From NCBI RefSeq assembly GCF_900107935.1, contig NZ_FNVG01000007.1:124001-188000 (forward strand): DNA of 64,000 nt, read 5' to 3'. The first letter of the stretch is position 1, and every line of letters starts with the position of its first letter. Position numbers and translations under genes: made by a program. This DNA is from Vibrio hangzhouensis. GTDB lineage: Bacteria; Pseudomonadota; Gammaproteobacteria; Enterobacterales; Vibrionaceae. The notes beneath the pieces are model-generated. The model did not search any database. It was not told the origin of the DNA and saw only the letters and a list, made by a program, of their open reading frames with translations. Below, in pieces: positions 32,979-43,795 of the stretch.

Positions 32979-33270
32979 TGCCTTTCTCCCTTTGAGCTTG
33001 CTGTCATCCTGACAGTAAATTAATGCTTTTTAATGACTTTTTGTTGTTATTTGGGTCACATTTATTGTCGTAAAACTTTTAACAAATTGTATCTATTCTA
33101 TTTTCACGGAATTCACAACGTATAGCTTATGGCGAGAAAGGTCAAGTTTTCGGAAAATTGTTATGTGTGAATCGGAAAACCAGCGGATTTCACTATGAAG
33201 GGCTAGGGTCATTTTCATCAAAATGGAGAGGCTATTAACATTTTGCGTAACAAGGTGTTTATCGGCTACA
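32979..33270 (-). promoter_or_regulatory. Leader/promoter region of the first gltBD operon
   Basis: The gap between the upstream gltD terminator and this gltB holds no gene. It is AT-rich and includes a perfect 6-bp hairpin (CTGTCA, 3-nt loop, TGACAG at 33001-33015) just above the ribosome binding site AGGGAG. A TAGAAT/TACAAT pair of possible -10 elements lies near 33085-33105, but no good -35 is spaced to them. Confidence 0.4.
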
Positions 33271-33294
33271 AAAAAGGCCAGCATATTGCTGGCC
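33271..33294 (-). terminator. Intrinsic terminator after gltD (second copy)
   Basis: On the minus strand GGCCAGCA pairs with TGCTGGCC around ATA (33276-33294), followed by a T-run (33271-33275). It separates the two GOGAT operons. Confidence 0.9.
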
Positions 33295-33349
33295 AAGTTC
33301 GGAAGGAATGCTGTCAGTTACTTATTCAGTGTAACCATACAGAAAACCT

Positions 33350-34819
33350 TTAAGCAGAAAGCATCAAAGAGTTTGCCTTCGCTTCAAGGTTGGTGTTGCC
33401 CATTAGGTATTCATCGACGGCGCGTGCACACTCACGGCCTTCGTTGATGCAGCGTACGACCAGTGACTGACCAGTACGCATATCACCAGCGGCAAAAACA
33501 CCCTGTTGATTGGTTTGGAAGTTGCTCGCAGCAACGTTACCACGTTCGTCAAGCTTGATATCCAACTGTGCAAGCACGCCTGTTGGTTCTGGGTGTAGGA
33601 AGCCCATTGCCAGGAAGGCCATGTCACATGGAATAACGCGTTCAGAGTTTGCCACTTCTTCGAATGATGGACGCTCACCAGGTGCCGCATCTTTCCAAAC
33701 GATATCGGCAATGCGCAGACCGGTTACCTGACCTTCATCGTTGCCGATGAACTCTTTGGTCAGGATATTCCAATGACGTTCACAACCTTCTTCGTGAGAA
33801 GTGGTGGTCTTCATGATCATTGGGTATTGCGGCCAAGGCATATTGGCTGGTCGCTTCTCCGGCGGAATCGGCATGATTTCTACCTGAGTTACGCTGGCAG
33901 CCTTATGACGGTTTGAGGTACCAACACAGTCAGAACCAGTATCACCACCACCGATCACCACAACGTGTTTATCTTTGGCGTGGATCTCTTCGCCTTTCAG
34001 GTCCATGTCGTTTGCTCGGCGGTTGTTCTGTGCAAGGAATTCCATCGCGAAGTGAACGCCGTTTAGCTCACGACCAGGAACCGGTAGGTCACGAGGCACT
34101 GTAGAGCCACCTGTTAGTAGTACGACATCAAACTCCTGACGCAGCTGCTGAGCGTTAACGTCAACACCCACGTGCTGATTTACTTTGAATTCAACACCAG
34201 CTTCAGCCATTAGGTTGATCTTACGGTCAATCACGTCCATACCCAGTTTGAAATCTGGGATGCCGAAGCGAAGCAGACCACCGACTTTCTCGTCGCGCTC
34301 AAATACTGTCACAGAGTGACCTGCACTGTTGAGCTGCTCTGCAGCCGACAGACCGGCAGGACCAGAACCGATGATTGCAACGGTTTTACCCGTGCGTGCA
34401 CGCGGTGTTTTTGGTTTCGCATAACCTTCGCGATAAGCGGTCTCAACGATGGTTTTCTCAATGTTACAGATAGTGATTGGGTCCTGGTTAATACCAAGCA
34501 CACAAGCACTCTCACATGGAGATGGACATACACGTCCCGTGAACTCAGGGAAGTTGTTGGTTGAGCTCAGAATGTTCCAGGCTTCTTCCCAACTGTCGCG
34601 ATATACGGCATCGTTGAACTCAGGGATGATGTTACCGATCGGGCAGCCGCTATGACAGAACGGCACGCCACAATCCATACAACGAGAAGCCTGAGTATTG
34701 ATTTTGTCGCCAAACTCTTCGTTCAGAACGAATTCTTTGTTGTCTTCAATACGAACTGTTGGGTCGAGCTTCTTTGGAAGCTCGCGACCATGTTCTAAAA
34801 ATCCAGTAGGCTTACCCAT
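33350..34819 (-). CDS. gltD: Glutamate synthase small subunit (GltD, second copy)
   Basis: The 489-residue flavoprotein has the same layout as the first GltD but a different sequence type: cysteine clusters SRCMDCGVPFCHSGCPIGN and CPSPCESACVLG, an FAD-binding IIGSGPAGLSAAEQL and an NADPH-binding VVIGGGDTGSDCVG. Its start overlaps the gltB stop by one base (TAATG), so the subunits are probably translationally coupled. The partner subunit is the 1515-residue GltB upstream. Confidence 0.94.
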   Translation of the reverse strand: MGKPTGFLEHGRELPKKLDPTVRIEDNKEFVLNEEFGDKINTQASRCMDCGVPFCHSGCPIGNIIPEFNDAVYRDSWEEAWNILSSTNNFPEFTGRVCPSPCESACVLGINQDPITICNIEKTIVETAYREGYAKPKTPRARTGKTVAIIGSGPAGLSAAEQLNSAGHSVTVFERDEKVGGLLRFGIPDFKLGMDVIDRKINLMAEAGVEFKVNQHVGVDVNAQQLRQEFDVVLLTGGSTVPRDLPVPGRELNGVHFAMEFLAQNNRRANDMDLKGEEIHAKDKHVVVIGGGDTGSDCVGTSNRHKAASVTQVEIMPIPPEKRPANMPWPQYPMIMKTTTSHEEGCERHWNILTKEFIGNDEGQVTGLRIADIVWKDAAPGERPSFEEVANSERVIPCDMAFLAMGFLHPEPTGVLAQLDIKLDERGNVAASNFQTNQQGVFAAGDMRTGQSLVVRCINEGRECARAVDEYLMGNTNLEAKANSLMLSA

Positions 34820-37800
34820 TATACTGCCTCCACTTGTTCCGTTTGCGCTTGCTCAGCTTCTGCTTTGCGCTTTTGTAGCACTGCTTTATAGTCGCGTGGC
34901 ATCACTTTCACCAGCGAGGCAATGCTTGCTTCAAAGTTGTCTAGGAAAGACTGAGCGACTTCACTTCCTGTGAACTCCACATGCTTATTCAGCATGTCTA
35001 GTAGTAGTTCGCGATCTTCTTGTTCGATAGGGTCCAGGTCGACCAGTTCTGGGTTGAGCTTGGTTTCAAAGTCACCGGCTTTATCCCAAACATAAGCCAC
35101 ACCACCACTCATACCAGCGGCAAAGTTACGACCTGTTGAGCCAAGGATAACCGCAACACCGCCAGTCATGTATTCACAGCCGTGGTCACCCACGCCTTCA
35201 ACCACAACTTTCGCGCCAGAGTTACGAACACAGAAACGCTCACCAGCCATACCGCGGATGAAAGATTCACCAGATGTCGCACCATAGAAACAAACGTTAC
35301 CAACAACGATGTTGTCTTCCGCAACGATGCTCGATTTTGCATCTGGGTACAGCACCAAGGTGCCGCCAGACAGACCTTTACCCCAGTAATCGTTCGCATC
35401 ACCTTCCACTTCGAACTTCACGCCCTTAGCAAGGAAAGCACCGAATGACTGACCCGCAGAGCCGTTGAACTTGACGTTCATTGGCTGTGGTAGACCTTGG
35501 TCTTTGTAAACTTTAGAGATCTCGTTCGACAGCATGGTACCTGCAGAGCGATCCGTGTTGATGATTGGGAACTCAGCATTTACTGCTTCACCCTTCTCAA
35601 GTGCTGGGATAGCGGCTTGAATCAACTTACGGTCCAGAACTTGTTCCAGGTTGTGGTTTTGCTCTGTCTGGTTGTAAACACCGTCTTCTTCACGTGCTTG
35701 TTCAATGTGCAGAACAGGCGTGAGATCCAGGTTCTTATATTTCCAGTGAGCGATGTCGTCACGAACTTTTAGTTTCTGAGATTGACCGACCATCTCATCG
35801 ATAGTGCGGAAGCCAAGCTCAGCCATGATTTCACGCAGGCCTTCAGCCATGTATTGGAAGAAGGTCACCACGTCTTCCACGCGACCGTCAAAGCGCTCAC
35901 GTAGAGTTTTGTTTTGCGTTGCGATACCCACTGGGCAAGTGTTCTTGTGACACTTGCGCATCATGATACAGCCTTCAACCACTAGTGCTGCGGTTGCAAC
36001 ACCCCATTCTTCAGCACCAAGCAGAGTCGCCACTGCTAGGTCGCGAGGTGTTTTCATCTGACCATCAGATTGAACCACGATACGGTTACGTAGGCCGTTC
36101 TTCAGAAGTGTTTGGTGCGTTTCCGCCAAACCTAGCTCCCATGGAAGACCCGTGTGGCGAATTGATGACATCGGAGATGCACCGGTACCACCATCGAAAC
36201 CTGCGATAAGAACGACGTCTGCTTTTGCTTTTGCAACACCAGAGGCGATAGTACCCACGCCGGCTTCTGATACTAGCTTCACATTCACGCGGCCAGCACG
36301 GTTAGCATTCTTCAAGTCGTAGATCAGCTGAGCCAAATCTTCGATTGAGTAGATATCGTGGTGCGGCGGTGGAGAAATCAGACCAACGCCCGGAGTCGAG
36401 TGACGTGTTGCACCGATCCAGTCATCTACTTTATCACCTGGTAGCTGACCACCTTCACCTGGCTTCGCGCCTTGAGCCATCTTGATTTGTAACTCATCAG
36501 CGTTGGTCAGGTAGTAAGATGTCACACCGAAACGACCGGATGCTACCTGTTTGATGGCAGAGCGTTCCCAATCGCCGTTCTCTTTGCGCTCGAAACGTGT
36601 AGGGTCTTCACCACCTTCACCCGAGTTCGATTTCGCACCGATGCGGTTCATCGCAACGGCCAGGGTAGAGTGCGCCTCGTACGAGATAGAACCGAATGAC
36701 ATTGCACCCGTGGCGAAACGCTTAAGGATGCTTTCGATTGGCTCGACTTCTTCTAGAGGAATCGAACCTGCAGGATTCTTAACAAAGTCTAACTGGCTAC
36801 GCAGTGTTGCGGCGTTGTCGCCCTGATCATCAACTGCTTTCGCGTATTGCTTAAATTGAGCAAAGTCTTTGTTGCGCGTAGATTGTTGCAGCAGCGAGAT
36901 AGTTTCTGGGTTGAACAGGTGCTTCTCACCACGCTGTTTCCACTGATAAACACCACCGACATCAAGTACTTGAACTGGGATCTCACGTGCAGGGAAGCCT
37001 ACGCGGTGACGGATCAGAACTTCTTTAGCGATGTCATCAATCGTTAGGCCTTGGATACGTGAAACGGTACCCGTGAAGTATTTCTCAACCACTGATTTGC
37101 TTACACCAAGTGCTTCAAAGATTTGCGCACCGTGGTAAGACTGAAGCGTCGAGATACCCATCTTCGAGAAGATCTTCAACAGACCGCCATTGATGGCCTT
37201 ACGATAGTTCTCAAACAGCTCAGAGATAGTCGTTTCAGGATCTAACTTCTTAGTGCGCTGCAGCTCAACCATAGTTTCAATAACTAGGTATGGGTTAACC
37301 GCGTTTGCACCATAGCCCACCAGTGTTGCAAAGTGGTGTGTTTCACGTGCGTCACCGGTTTCTACTACGATGTCACACTTAGCACGTAAGCCTTTGCGGA
37401 TTAGGTGATGGTGAACCGCGCCTACGGCTAGCATTGCTGGGATAGCCGCATGGTTTGAGTTAACCGCACGGTCAGTTAGAAGGATGATTGAGTAACCATC
37501 GATCACTGCGTCTTCAGCGTATTGGCAGATACGTTTTAGGGCACGCTCTAGCTTGCCTTCGTCTTCGCTCGCTTGGAATACGATATCTAACGTTTTCGCT
37601 TGTAGGTGCTCGTTATCGATAGCACGCAGCTTTTCAAGCTCTGAGTTAGATAGAACCGGAGACTCAAGCTCTACTTTTTGGCAGTGCTCTGGCGATTCAG
37701 TCAGGAGGTTCTGATCTTTACCTAGGTAAGTGTTCAGTGACATCACCATACGCTCACGAATCGGATCGATTGGCGGGTTAGTAACCTGAGCAAATAGCTG

Positions 37801-39366
37801 TTTAAAGTAGTTGGACAGATGTTGTGACTGGTGCGAAAGGATCGCCAGCGGCCAGTCAGCACCCATTGCAGACAATGGCTCTTTGCCATCTTTTGCCATA
37901 GGTACGATGATTTCGTTCACTTCTTCTGAGCTGACACCAAACGCTTGCTGTTTGTGCAATAGCTTCTCTGGAGAAGGTTGGCTGAACTCGTTGCTCGCAT
38001 CTGGAAGCTTCTTAAGGCTAAGTAGGTTCTCTTCCACCCATTTCTGGTATGGCTGAGCACTTGCAATGCCATCTTTTACTTCTTCATCAGAGATGATGCG
38101 ACCTTGCTCTAGGTCAGCAACGAAGATACGGCCAGGTTGCAGACGACCACGGAACTCAACGTTCTCTGGCTCAATGTCGACAACACCAGATTCTGATGCC
38201 ATCACTAGGAAGTCATCTTTAGTCACGGTATAACGCGACGGGCGCAGACCGTTACGGTCAAGCGTTGCACCTACCTGAACACCGTCAGTAAAGCACACCG
38301 ATGCCGGGCCGTCCCATGGTTCCATTACGTTCGCGTGATACTGGTAGAACGCACGACGTGTTGGGTCCATGTTTTTGTTTTCTTGCCATGCTTCAGGGAT
38401 CATCATCATCAACGCATGTGGCAGGCTACGACCAGACAGAACCAGGAGCTCAAGTGCCATATCGAAGTTGGATGAATCCGAACTGCCTTCCTGACAGATA
38501 GGGAGCAGCATGTCGATCTCTGCTTGAGTGAACAAGTCAGATTCGATGATCGCTTCACGTGCCTTCATCCAGTTCAGGTTACCGCGTACGGTGTTGATTT
38601 CACCATTGTGGGCAATGTAACGGAAAGGCTGTGCTAGGCGCCATTTCGGGAAAGTATTGGTAGAGAAACGAGAGTGAACCAGAGCCAGTGCTGTCACCAT
38701 CGTTGGATTCTGTAGATCGAGGAAGTACTGAGGTACCTGCTCTGTCGTTAGCTGACCCTTATAAACAAGAGTCTTGTATGACATCGAGTTGATGTAGAAG
38801 TCATCGCCAATGTTTGACACGCTTTCCAGACAGACGCGAACCGTGTAGTTACGCAGTACATAAAGCTTACGCTCTAGCTCTTCTGGTGTGCAGCCTGGGC
38901 CGCCAGTTACGAATACGTGTTCAAATTGAGGCTCAGTGCTTAGCGGGTCAGCACCGATCATAGAGTTGTCGGTTGGCAGTACGCGGTAACCAATAACTTC
39001 AAGATCCAGACGCTTAGCGTTGCGTTCCAGAATGTCACGACACTGTGCGCGTTTGTGCTCGTCTTTAGGGAATAGCACCACACCGACACCGTACTTTTCA
39101 AAAGAGGGTAGCTTGATGCCAAGCTTTACTGACTCTTCTAAAAGAAACTCATGCGGTTTTTGAAGTAGGATACCTGCGCCGTCACCGCTGCATGGGTCAC
39201 AACCCTGACCACCACGGTGTTCCATTCGAGCCAGCATATCCAGGGCTTGAGTCACTACTTCGTGAGATTTACGGTTTTTTAGGTGAGCAACAAAACCGAT
39301 ACCACAAGCGTCATGCTCCAGTTCAGGAGTATACAGACCTTGTGTATTCTGCTCTCTATCTACCAT
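34819..39366 (-). CDS. gltB: Glutamate synthase large subunit (GltB, second copy)
   Basis: The 1515-residue product has a 20-residue propeptide before Cys21 (ACGIGFVAH), the amidotransferase nucleophile. Then come the synthase domain with [16 protein letters not shown], the 3Fe-4S ligands [16 protein letters not shown] and a C-terminal glycine-rich beta-helix. The frame stays open 48 codons further up to 39510, but AGGAAG about 7 bp before the ATG at 39366 and the short propeptide expected of the family favour 39366. It is divergent from the radical SAM gene at 39892. Confidence 0.94.
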   Translation of the reverse strand: MVDREQNTQGLYTPELEHDACGIGFVAHLKNRKSHEVVTQALDMLARMEHRGGQGCDPCSGDGAGILLQKPHEFLLEESVKLGIKLPSFEKYGVGVVLFPKDEHKRAQCRDILERNAKRLDLEVIGYRVLPTDNSMIGADPLSTEPQFEHVFVTGGPGCTPEELERKLYVLRNYTVRVCLESVSNIGDDFYINSMSYKTLVYKGQLTTEQVPQYFLDLQNPTMVTALALVHSRFSTNTFPKWRLAQPFRYIAHNGEINTVRGNLNWMKAREAIIESDLFTQAEIDMLLPICQEGSSDSSNFDMALELLVLSGRSLPHALMMMIPEAWQENKNMDPTRRAFYQYHANVMEPWDGPASVCFTDGVQVGATLDRNGLRPSRYTVTKDDFLVMASESGVVDIEPENVEFRGRLQPGRIFVADLEQGRIISDEEVKDGIASAQPYQKWVEENLLSLKKLPDASNEFSQPSPEKLLHKQQAFGVSSEEVNEIIVPMAKDGKEPLSAMGADWPLAILSHQSQHLSNYFKQLFAQVTNPPIDPIRERMVMSLNTYLGKDQNLLTESPEHCQKVELESPVLSNSELEKLRAIDNEHLQAKTLDIVFQASEDEGKLERALKRICQYAEDAVIDGYSIILLTDRAVNSNHAAIPAMLAVGAVHHHLIRKGLRAKCDIVVETGDARETHHFATLVGYGANAVNPYLVIETMVELQRTKKLDPETTISELFENYRKAINGGLLKIFSKMGISTLQSYHGAQIFEALGVSKSVVEKYFTGTVSRIQGLTIDDIAKEVLIRHRVGFPAREIPVQVLDVGGVYQWKQRGEKHLFNPETISLLQQSTRNKDFAQFKQYAKAVDDQGDNAATLRSQLDFVKNPAGSIPLEEVEPIESILKRFATGAMSFGSISYEAHSTLAVAMNRIGAKSNSGEGGEDPTRFERKENGDWERSAIKQVASGRFGVTSYYLTNADELQIKMAQGAKPGEGGQLPGDKVDDWIGATRHSTPGVGLISPPPHHDIYSIEDLAQLIYDLKNANRAGRVNVKLVSEAGVGTIASGVAKAKADVVLIAGFDGGTGASPMSSIRHTGLPWELGLAETHQTLLKNGLRNRIVVQSDGQMKTPRDLAVATLLGAEEWGVATAALVVEGCIMMRKCHKNTCPVGIATQNKTLRERFDGRVEDVVTFFQYMAEGLREIMAELGFRTIDEMVGQSQKLKVRDDIAHWKYKNLDLTPVLHIEQAREEDGVYNQTEQNHNLEQVLDRKLIQAAIPALEKGEAVNAEFPIINTDRSAGTMLSNEISKVYKDQGLPQPMNVKFNGSAGQSFGAFLAKGVKFEVEGDANDYWGKGLSGGTLVLYPDAKSSIVAEDNIVVGNVCFYGATSGESFIRGMAGERFCVRNSGAKVVVEGVGDHGCEYMTGGVAVILGSTGRNFAAGMSGGVAYVWDKAGDFETKLNPELVDLDPIEQEDRELLLDMLNKHVEFTGSEVAQSFLDNFEASIASLVKVMPRDYKAVLQKRKAEAEQAQTEQVEAV

Positions 39367-39891
39367 AGATACTTCCTTCCAGTTAAATCCAGGCACAACA
39401 ATAGTGTGTGGTTGCGCCTTGTCCTTTGTAATTTTGATTCTTGACTGCCAGAGGGGGCAGCTTTCGAGTCCATTCAGCATCTCGCAGGAAAAGTATTGCG
39501 AGAAAAACATTCCTTGGTGATATCTAATGTCTGCATTTCATAATTTAGTGAAATGTGTTGCTGGGAGTAGAATATCAACCTTCAATCTACTAATTCATAC
39601 TGTAATAAAAACGGCAAATACAGCAGAATTGTGTAAGTATCCTACAATTTTGTTCTCTGTAATTCCAACGAAACTTACGTCTGTTACACATTTTTTTTAT
39701 CTAGTTTTGAATATATTCCATAACATAACTGCAACATTTGCCGTTTTTTGCTTGTTTTTATGCATATTTATTGATTTTGGTTAAGCGATGTTTAACAGCG
39801 TGCTGATACGATGCATGGTTTTCTTTTGCAGGGATGTAATTTAGTTTCACAAATTAGAGTGAGATTCATTCTTATTAATAGGTTATTGAGC
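39367..39891. promoter_or_regulatory. Divergent control region between gltB and the radical SAM gene
   Basis: This 525-bp AT-rich gap should hold promoters for both directions. The only marked structure is a perfect 13-bp inverted repeat, AAAAACGGCAAAT at 39607-39619 and ATTTGCCGTTTTT at 39736-39748, whose arms are 116 bp apart. There is also a CTCGCA/TGCGAG hairpin at 39481-39502 in the gltB leader. An 85-codon frame at 39527-39784 has the composition of AT-rich spacer and no supporting features. Confidence 0.45.
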
Positions 39892-40830
39892 ATGCAATTA
39901 CATGAGTTGGTGAATACCATCGGCCAGGATTTACAACGCCGTTATGGAGAGAAAGTTCACAAACTGACCCTGCACGGCGGTTTCAGCTGTCCAAACCGCG
40001 ATGGTACCATCGGACGTGGCGGTTGCACATTTTGCAATGTTGCATCCTTTGCCAGTGAAGAGACTCAAATACAGTCGATCCATGAGCAACTGTCTGATCG
40101 CGCGGGCGAAGTAAAGCGTGCGAAAAAGTATCTAGCGTATTTTCAAGCCTATACCAGTACTTATGCCGAAGTGCAGGTTCTGAAGAATATGTATGAAGAG
40201 GCACTGAAGTACGCTGATATCGTCGGCCTGTGTGTGGGTACCCGTCCAGACTGCGTTCCGGACTCAGTGCTGGAATTGTTGGCGGGTTACGTCGAGCAAG
40301 GTTATGAAATCTGGCTGGAACTCGGATTACAGACCGCTCATGATCAGACTTTGAAACGAATTAACCGTGGTCATGATTTTGCGGTGTACGATGAGATCAC
40401 CCGACGTGCACGGGCTCTTGGTATCAAGGTGTGTACTCACCTTATTGTGGGCCTGCCTAATGAGACCAAGCAGGACAACCTGCAGACACTGGAAAAGGTG
40501 CTGAAGACCGGAACAGACGGGATCAAACTTCACGGCTTGCATATTGTTGAGGGCAGTACCATGGCTAAGGCATGGCGTGCCGGACGACTGGAAGCACCCA
40601 CTCTGGAGTTCTATCTGGATGTGGCCAGTGAAATGATACGCCGCACGCCAGCAGAAATTGTCTACCACCGAGTCTCCTCTTCAGCGAGGCGACCGACATT
40701 GCTTTCCCCGCTCTGGTGTGAAAATCGCTGGCTGGCAATGACGGAACTGGGCCGTACCCTGACAAAAGAGGGGGCGCAAGGCTCGCTGACCACGAATTCG
40801 TTTATCTATCACAAACCTGTTCTCAAATAA
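39892..40830 (+). CDS. YhcC-family radical SAM protein
   Basis: The 312-residue product has the radical SAM cysteine set of the YhcC/TIGR01212 group (GGFSCPNRDG...GGCTFCNVASF), SAM-binding elements such as GLCVGTRPDCVP, and HLIVGLPNETKQD. Function of YhcC relatives is not settled. The ATG at 39892 gives the family N-terminus MQLHELVNTIGQDLQRRYG; the frame is open back to 39811 but the added residues look like non-coding leader. It lies upstream of arcB as in E. coli, where yhcC neighbours arcB. Confidence 0.88.
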   Translation: MQLHELVNTIGQDLQRRYGEKVHKLTLHGGFSCPNRDGTIGRGGCTFCNVASFASEETQIQSIHEQLSDRAGEVKRAKKYLAYFQAYTSTYAEVQVLKNMYEEALKYADIVGLCVGTRPDCVPDSVLELLAGYVEQGYEIWLELGLQTAHDQTLKRINRGHDFAVYDEITRRARALGIKVCTHLIVGLPNETKQDNLQTLEKVLKTGTDGIKLHGLHIVEGSTMAKAWRAGRLEAPTLEFYLDVASEMIRRTPAEIVYHRVSSSARRPTLLSPLWCENRWLAMTELGRTLTKEGAQGSLTTNSFIYHKPVLK

Positions 40831-40898
40831 TTCGCCTTCCGTGTGTAGCAACGGGCTTAGTGATAGACTTAGCCCAGTTGTAATGCACGGAGTGCTGA

Positions 40899-43256
40899 AT
40901 GAAACCTATTAAAAACCTCGCGCAATACTATGTCGACTTGTTGGTCAAGCTCGGCATTGTTCGTTTTTCTATTCTGCTTGCTTTAGCACTGGTGGCACTG
41001 GCGGTTGTTGTCCAGGTAGGCATCACTTTGGTGCTCAACGGTCGTGTCGATGATATCGACATTGTTCGTTCCGTTTTCTTCGGTCTGTTGATCACCCCTT
41101 GGGCGGTCTATTTCCTGTCTGTGGTCGTAGACCAGTTAGAGGAGTCTCGCCAACGTCTGGCAAAAATGGTCTCTAAACTCAAAGATATGCGTTCCCGGGA
41201 TCAGGATCTGAATCATAAGCTTCAGCAAAATATCCGTAAACTGAATCAGGAGATTGAAGAGCGTCAGAAAGCAGAAGATGCCCGTGAAGAAGCGATGAAA
41301 GATCTGGAAAATGAGGTCTTTCAGCGCGAGCGTACCCAGTTAGAGTTGGCCGAACGAACTGCGTTGCTGCGTTCGTTTATTGATGCGTCGCCAGACTTGA
41401 TTTATTACCGCAATGCGGAAGGAGTCTTCTCTGGTTGTAACAAAGCGATGGAAGAACTCACGGGTCGTAAAGAGCAAGAACTGGTGGGACTAACACCTTG
41501 GGATGTTTATTCAGAGGAAATCGCAAAGCAGGTGGTCGAAACGGACCACAAAGTGATGGGCAATAATGAGGCGCTGACATACGAGCAGTGGCTGGAATAC
41601 CCTGATGGTAAAAAGTGTTATTACGAGTTACGTAAAGTGCCATTTTATAGCCGGGACGGCAAGCACCTGGGATTGGTGGGCTTTGGACGAGATATTACGG
41701 AACGTAAGCGTCATGCGGAATCGCTTGAAAAGGCCAGCCGAGATAAAACTACGTTTATTTCGACCATCAGCCATGAGTTGAGAACACCGCTTAACGGGAT
41801 CGTCGGTTTAAGTCGCATGTTATTGGATAGCCAACTTGATCCTGAGCAGCGCAAACACATGCAAACCATTAACGTCAGCGCCATTACTCTGGGGCATATT
41901 TTCAATGACATCATTGATATGGATAAGTTCGATAGACGTAAGTTAGAGCTCTTCCCAGAACCGCTGAATTTTGAAGACTTTGTGGCAGAGCTGGAAAGTA
42001 TCTCAGCGTTGATGGCGGAACAAAAAGGTTTGCGATTTGATTTGGAACGTCTGACAGAATTACCGGAAGGTGTAGTCGTCGACGCAACCCGTCTGAGACA
42101 GGTCATCTGGAATTTGGTCAGTAACGCGATGAAATTCACTAAGCAGGGTGGTGTTGTGATGACCATCAGTTCTGATATCGAAGACGGTCAGGCGCATATC
42201 GTGATCGAAGTGGAAGATACCGGTATCGGTATCCCGCAGAAGGAACTCGATAAGATATTTGCGATGTACTATCAGGTTAAATCTGGAAAAGATAACCTGC
42301 ATGCTGTAGGAACCGGAATTGGATTGGCTGTGTCGAAGCAACTCATTAAAATGATGGATGGAGACATCACGGTGGATAGCGAAGAGGGTTACGGAAGTAC
42401 CTTTACTGTCTCTATAAATGTTCCATGTGCCGATAAGCAGCAACTCGCGCCAATAGAAGTAAAACGTCAGGGAAGCCTGAATATCTTCTTGCTGGAAGAT
42501 ATTGAGCTCAATATTACCGTAGCTCGTTCGCTGCTGGAGAGTTTAGGACACTTTGTTACTGTGGCGATGACCGGAGAAGAGGCAATAGAGCGCTTTAATC
42601 CGGAAGAATACGCTCTGGCATTACTGGATATTCAATTGCCGGACATGACAGGCTTCGACGTGGCGCAGCATTTCCGATCGCATTATCAGCAATTACCTCC
42701 GTTAGTGGCGCTGACGGCCAATGTGCTTAAAGATAAGCGAGAGTACCTAGCAAAAGGAATGGATGACGCTATCAGCAAGCCACTGAGTGTTAAAGCGCTA
42801 TCAGAGGTTATTAATAAGTTTGCTGGTGAAGACGAGCCGGCACAAATTGAACGAGTGACGGTAGCAACTGAACCCGAAATTAAAATCAACGAGGAGCTGT
42901 ATTGTCGCTTATTGGATCTGGATATGCTCGAGTCCTATGTTGACATTGTCGGTACACAACCCGTTCGTGACAGCATCAAGATGTTCGAAGATATGATGCC
43001 AGATTACATCGAAATCCTTGATTCCAATATGACCGCGAAAGATCAGCCGGGCATCGCGTCAGAAGCACACAAGATCAAAGGGGCTGCTGGCTCCATTGGT
43101 TTGAAGCATATCCAATCTATTGCCCAAAAGGCTCAATCTCCTGATATGCCTGCCTGGTGGGAGAATATTGAAGATTGGGTTGAAGAGATCAAGAACGAGT
43201 ATCAGAATGACATACGTGTTTTGAAAATGTGGTTGGAAAGTAAGGAATCAAAATGA
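40899..43256 (+). CDS. arcB: Hybrid sensor kinase ArcB (redox sensing)
   Basis: ArcB senses quinone redox state and phosphorylates ArcA under low oxygen. The 785-residue product has two N-terminal membrane segments (about residues 21-43 and 57-77), a coiled-coil linker, a PAS domain (ASPDLIYYRNAEGVFSGCNK), the HisKA motif ISHELRTPLNG with His292, a HATPase domain (VEDTGIGI, GTGIGLAVS), a receiver domain with phospho-acceptor Asp577 (ALLDIQLPD), and a C-terminal HPt domain with His724 (EAHKIKGAAGS). The positions match E. coli ArcB closely. It overlaps the following lipoprotein gene by 4 bp. Confidence 0.96.
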   Translation: MKPIKNLAQYYVDLLVKLGIVRFSILLALALVALAVVVQVGITLVLNGRVDDIDIVRSVFFGLLITPWAVYFLSVVVDQLEESRQRLAKMVSKLKDMRSRDQDLNHKLQQNIRKLNQEIEERQKAEDAREEAMKDLENEVFQRERTQLELAERTALLRSFIDASPDLIYYRNAEGVFSGCNKAMEELTGRKEQELVGLTPWDVYSEEIAKQVVETDHKVMGNNEALTYEQWLEYPDGKKCYYELRKVPFYSRDGKHLGLVGFGRDITERKRHAESLEKASRDKTTFISTISHELRTPLNGIVGLSRMLLDSQLDPEQRKHMQTINVSAITLGHIFNDIIDMDKFDRRKLELFPEPLNFEDFVAELESISALMAEQKGLRFDLERLTELPEGVVVDATRLRQVIWNLVSNAMKFTKQGGVVMTISSDIEDGQAHIVIEVEDTGIGIPQKELDKIFAMYYQVKSGKDNLHAVGTGIGLAVSKQLIKMMDGDITVDSEEGYGSTFTVSINVPCADKQQLAPIEVKRQGSLNIFLLEDIELNITVARSLLESLGHFVTVAMTGEEAIERFNPEEYALALLDIQLPDMTGFDVAQHFRSHYQQLPPLVALTANVLKDKREYLAKGMDDAISKPLSVKALSEVINKFAGEDEPAQIERVTVATEPEIKINEELYCRLLDLDMLESYVDIVGTQPVRDSIKMFEDMMPDYIEILDSNMTAKDQPGIASEAHKIKGAAGSIGLKHIQSIAQKAQSPDMPAWWENIEDWVEEIKNEYQNDIRVLKMWLESKESK

Positions 43257-43723
43257 AAAGAATACTGACAGCGCTCGCACTTACTGCAGCCTTAGCCGGT
43301 TGTGCTTCATCGCCGACAATCGATAATCAGGTCTGGAGCGCGGGTAATAGCGCTATGTTCGCCCAGCAATCTGTTCGCCTTGAGTCGAATTTGTGGATTG
43401 ATATGATGCCCAAGATTGGTGAAACCACTGCACTGGTTAAAGAGCAGAATTTGTATGGTGCGCTCAATCTGACAACGGAGACACAGTTACCGGCTGATAT
43501 GGACATTGCTCTGGTCGTGCTCAGGCAGGGCGATCAGTTCTGGGAATTTGAAGGCAATGATTTTGAGCTTCGCAATCATTCGGAAAGCCAATGGGAAATT
43601 GCATTTAACTGGCAACTTGAAGTCAATATAACCAAGCCCATTGATGTGGCCGTTCTGCTAGACGATGGCGAGAGCAAGACCTGGTTGGTCAACAAACAGG
43701 TGAATGTCGATACCGTGTATTGA
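43253..43723 (+). CDS. Hypothetical lipoprotein coupled to arcB
   Basis: The 156-residue product starts MKRILTALALTAALAGC, a lipoprotein signal with lipobox LAGC, then a mostly beta-strand polar domain without recognised motifs. Its ATG overlaps the arcB stop (ATGA), so it is very likely translated from the arcB message. It is followed by a terminator shared with the convergent arcA. Confidence 0.78.
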   Translation: MKRILTALALTAALAGCASSPTIDNQVWSAGNSAMFAQQSVRLESNLWIDMMPKIGETTALVKEQNLYGALNLTTETQLPADMDIALVVLRQGDQFWEFEGNDFELRNHSESQWEIAFNWQLEVNITKPIDVAVLLDDGESKTWLVNKQVNVDTVY

Positions 43724-43749
43724 TATCAAACCACAACGACCGGATAAGC

Positions 43750-43777
43750 AAAAGGGACGCATCAAGCGTCCCTTTTT
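43750..43777. terminator. Bidirectional terminator between arcB operon and arcA
   Basis: AAAGGGACGC (43751-43760) and GCGTCCCTTT (43766-43775) around ATCAA, with T to 43777 on the plus strand and four T on the minus strand. Confidence 0.88.
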
Positions 43778-43795
43778 CATAGGATATAAAAGAAG

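Noticed and set aside
39367..39510. 48-codon N-terminal extension of the second GltB
   Set aside because: Class II amidotransferases of this family have a short propeptide before the cysteine, and a good AGGAAG supports the ATG at 39366.
39527..39784. 85-codon frame between gltB and the radical SAM gene
   Set aside because: Hydrophobic look comes from AT-rich spacer; it lies in the expected divergent promoter region and covers both arms of the 13-bp inverted repeat.
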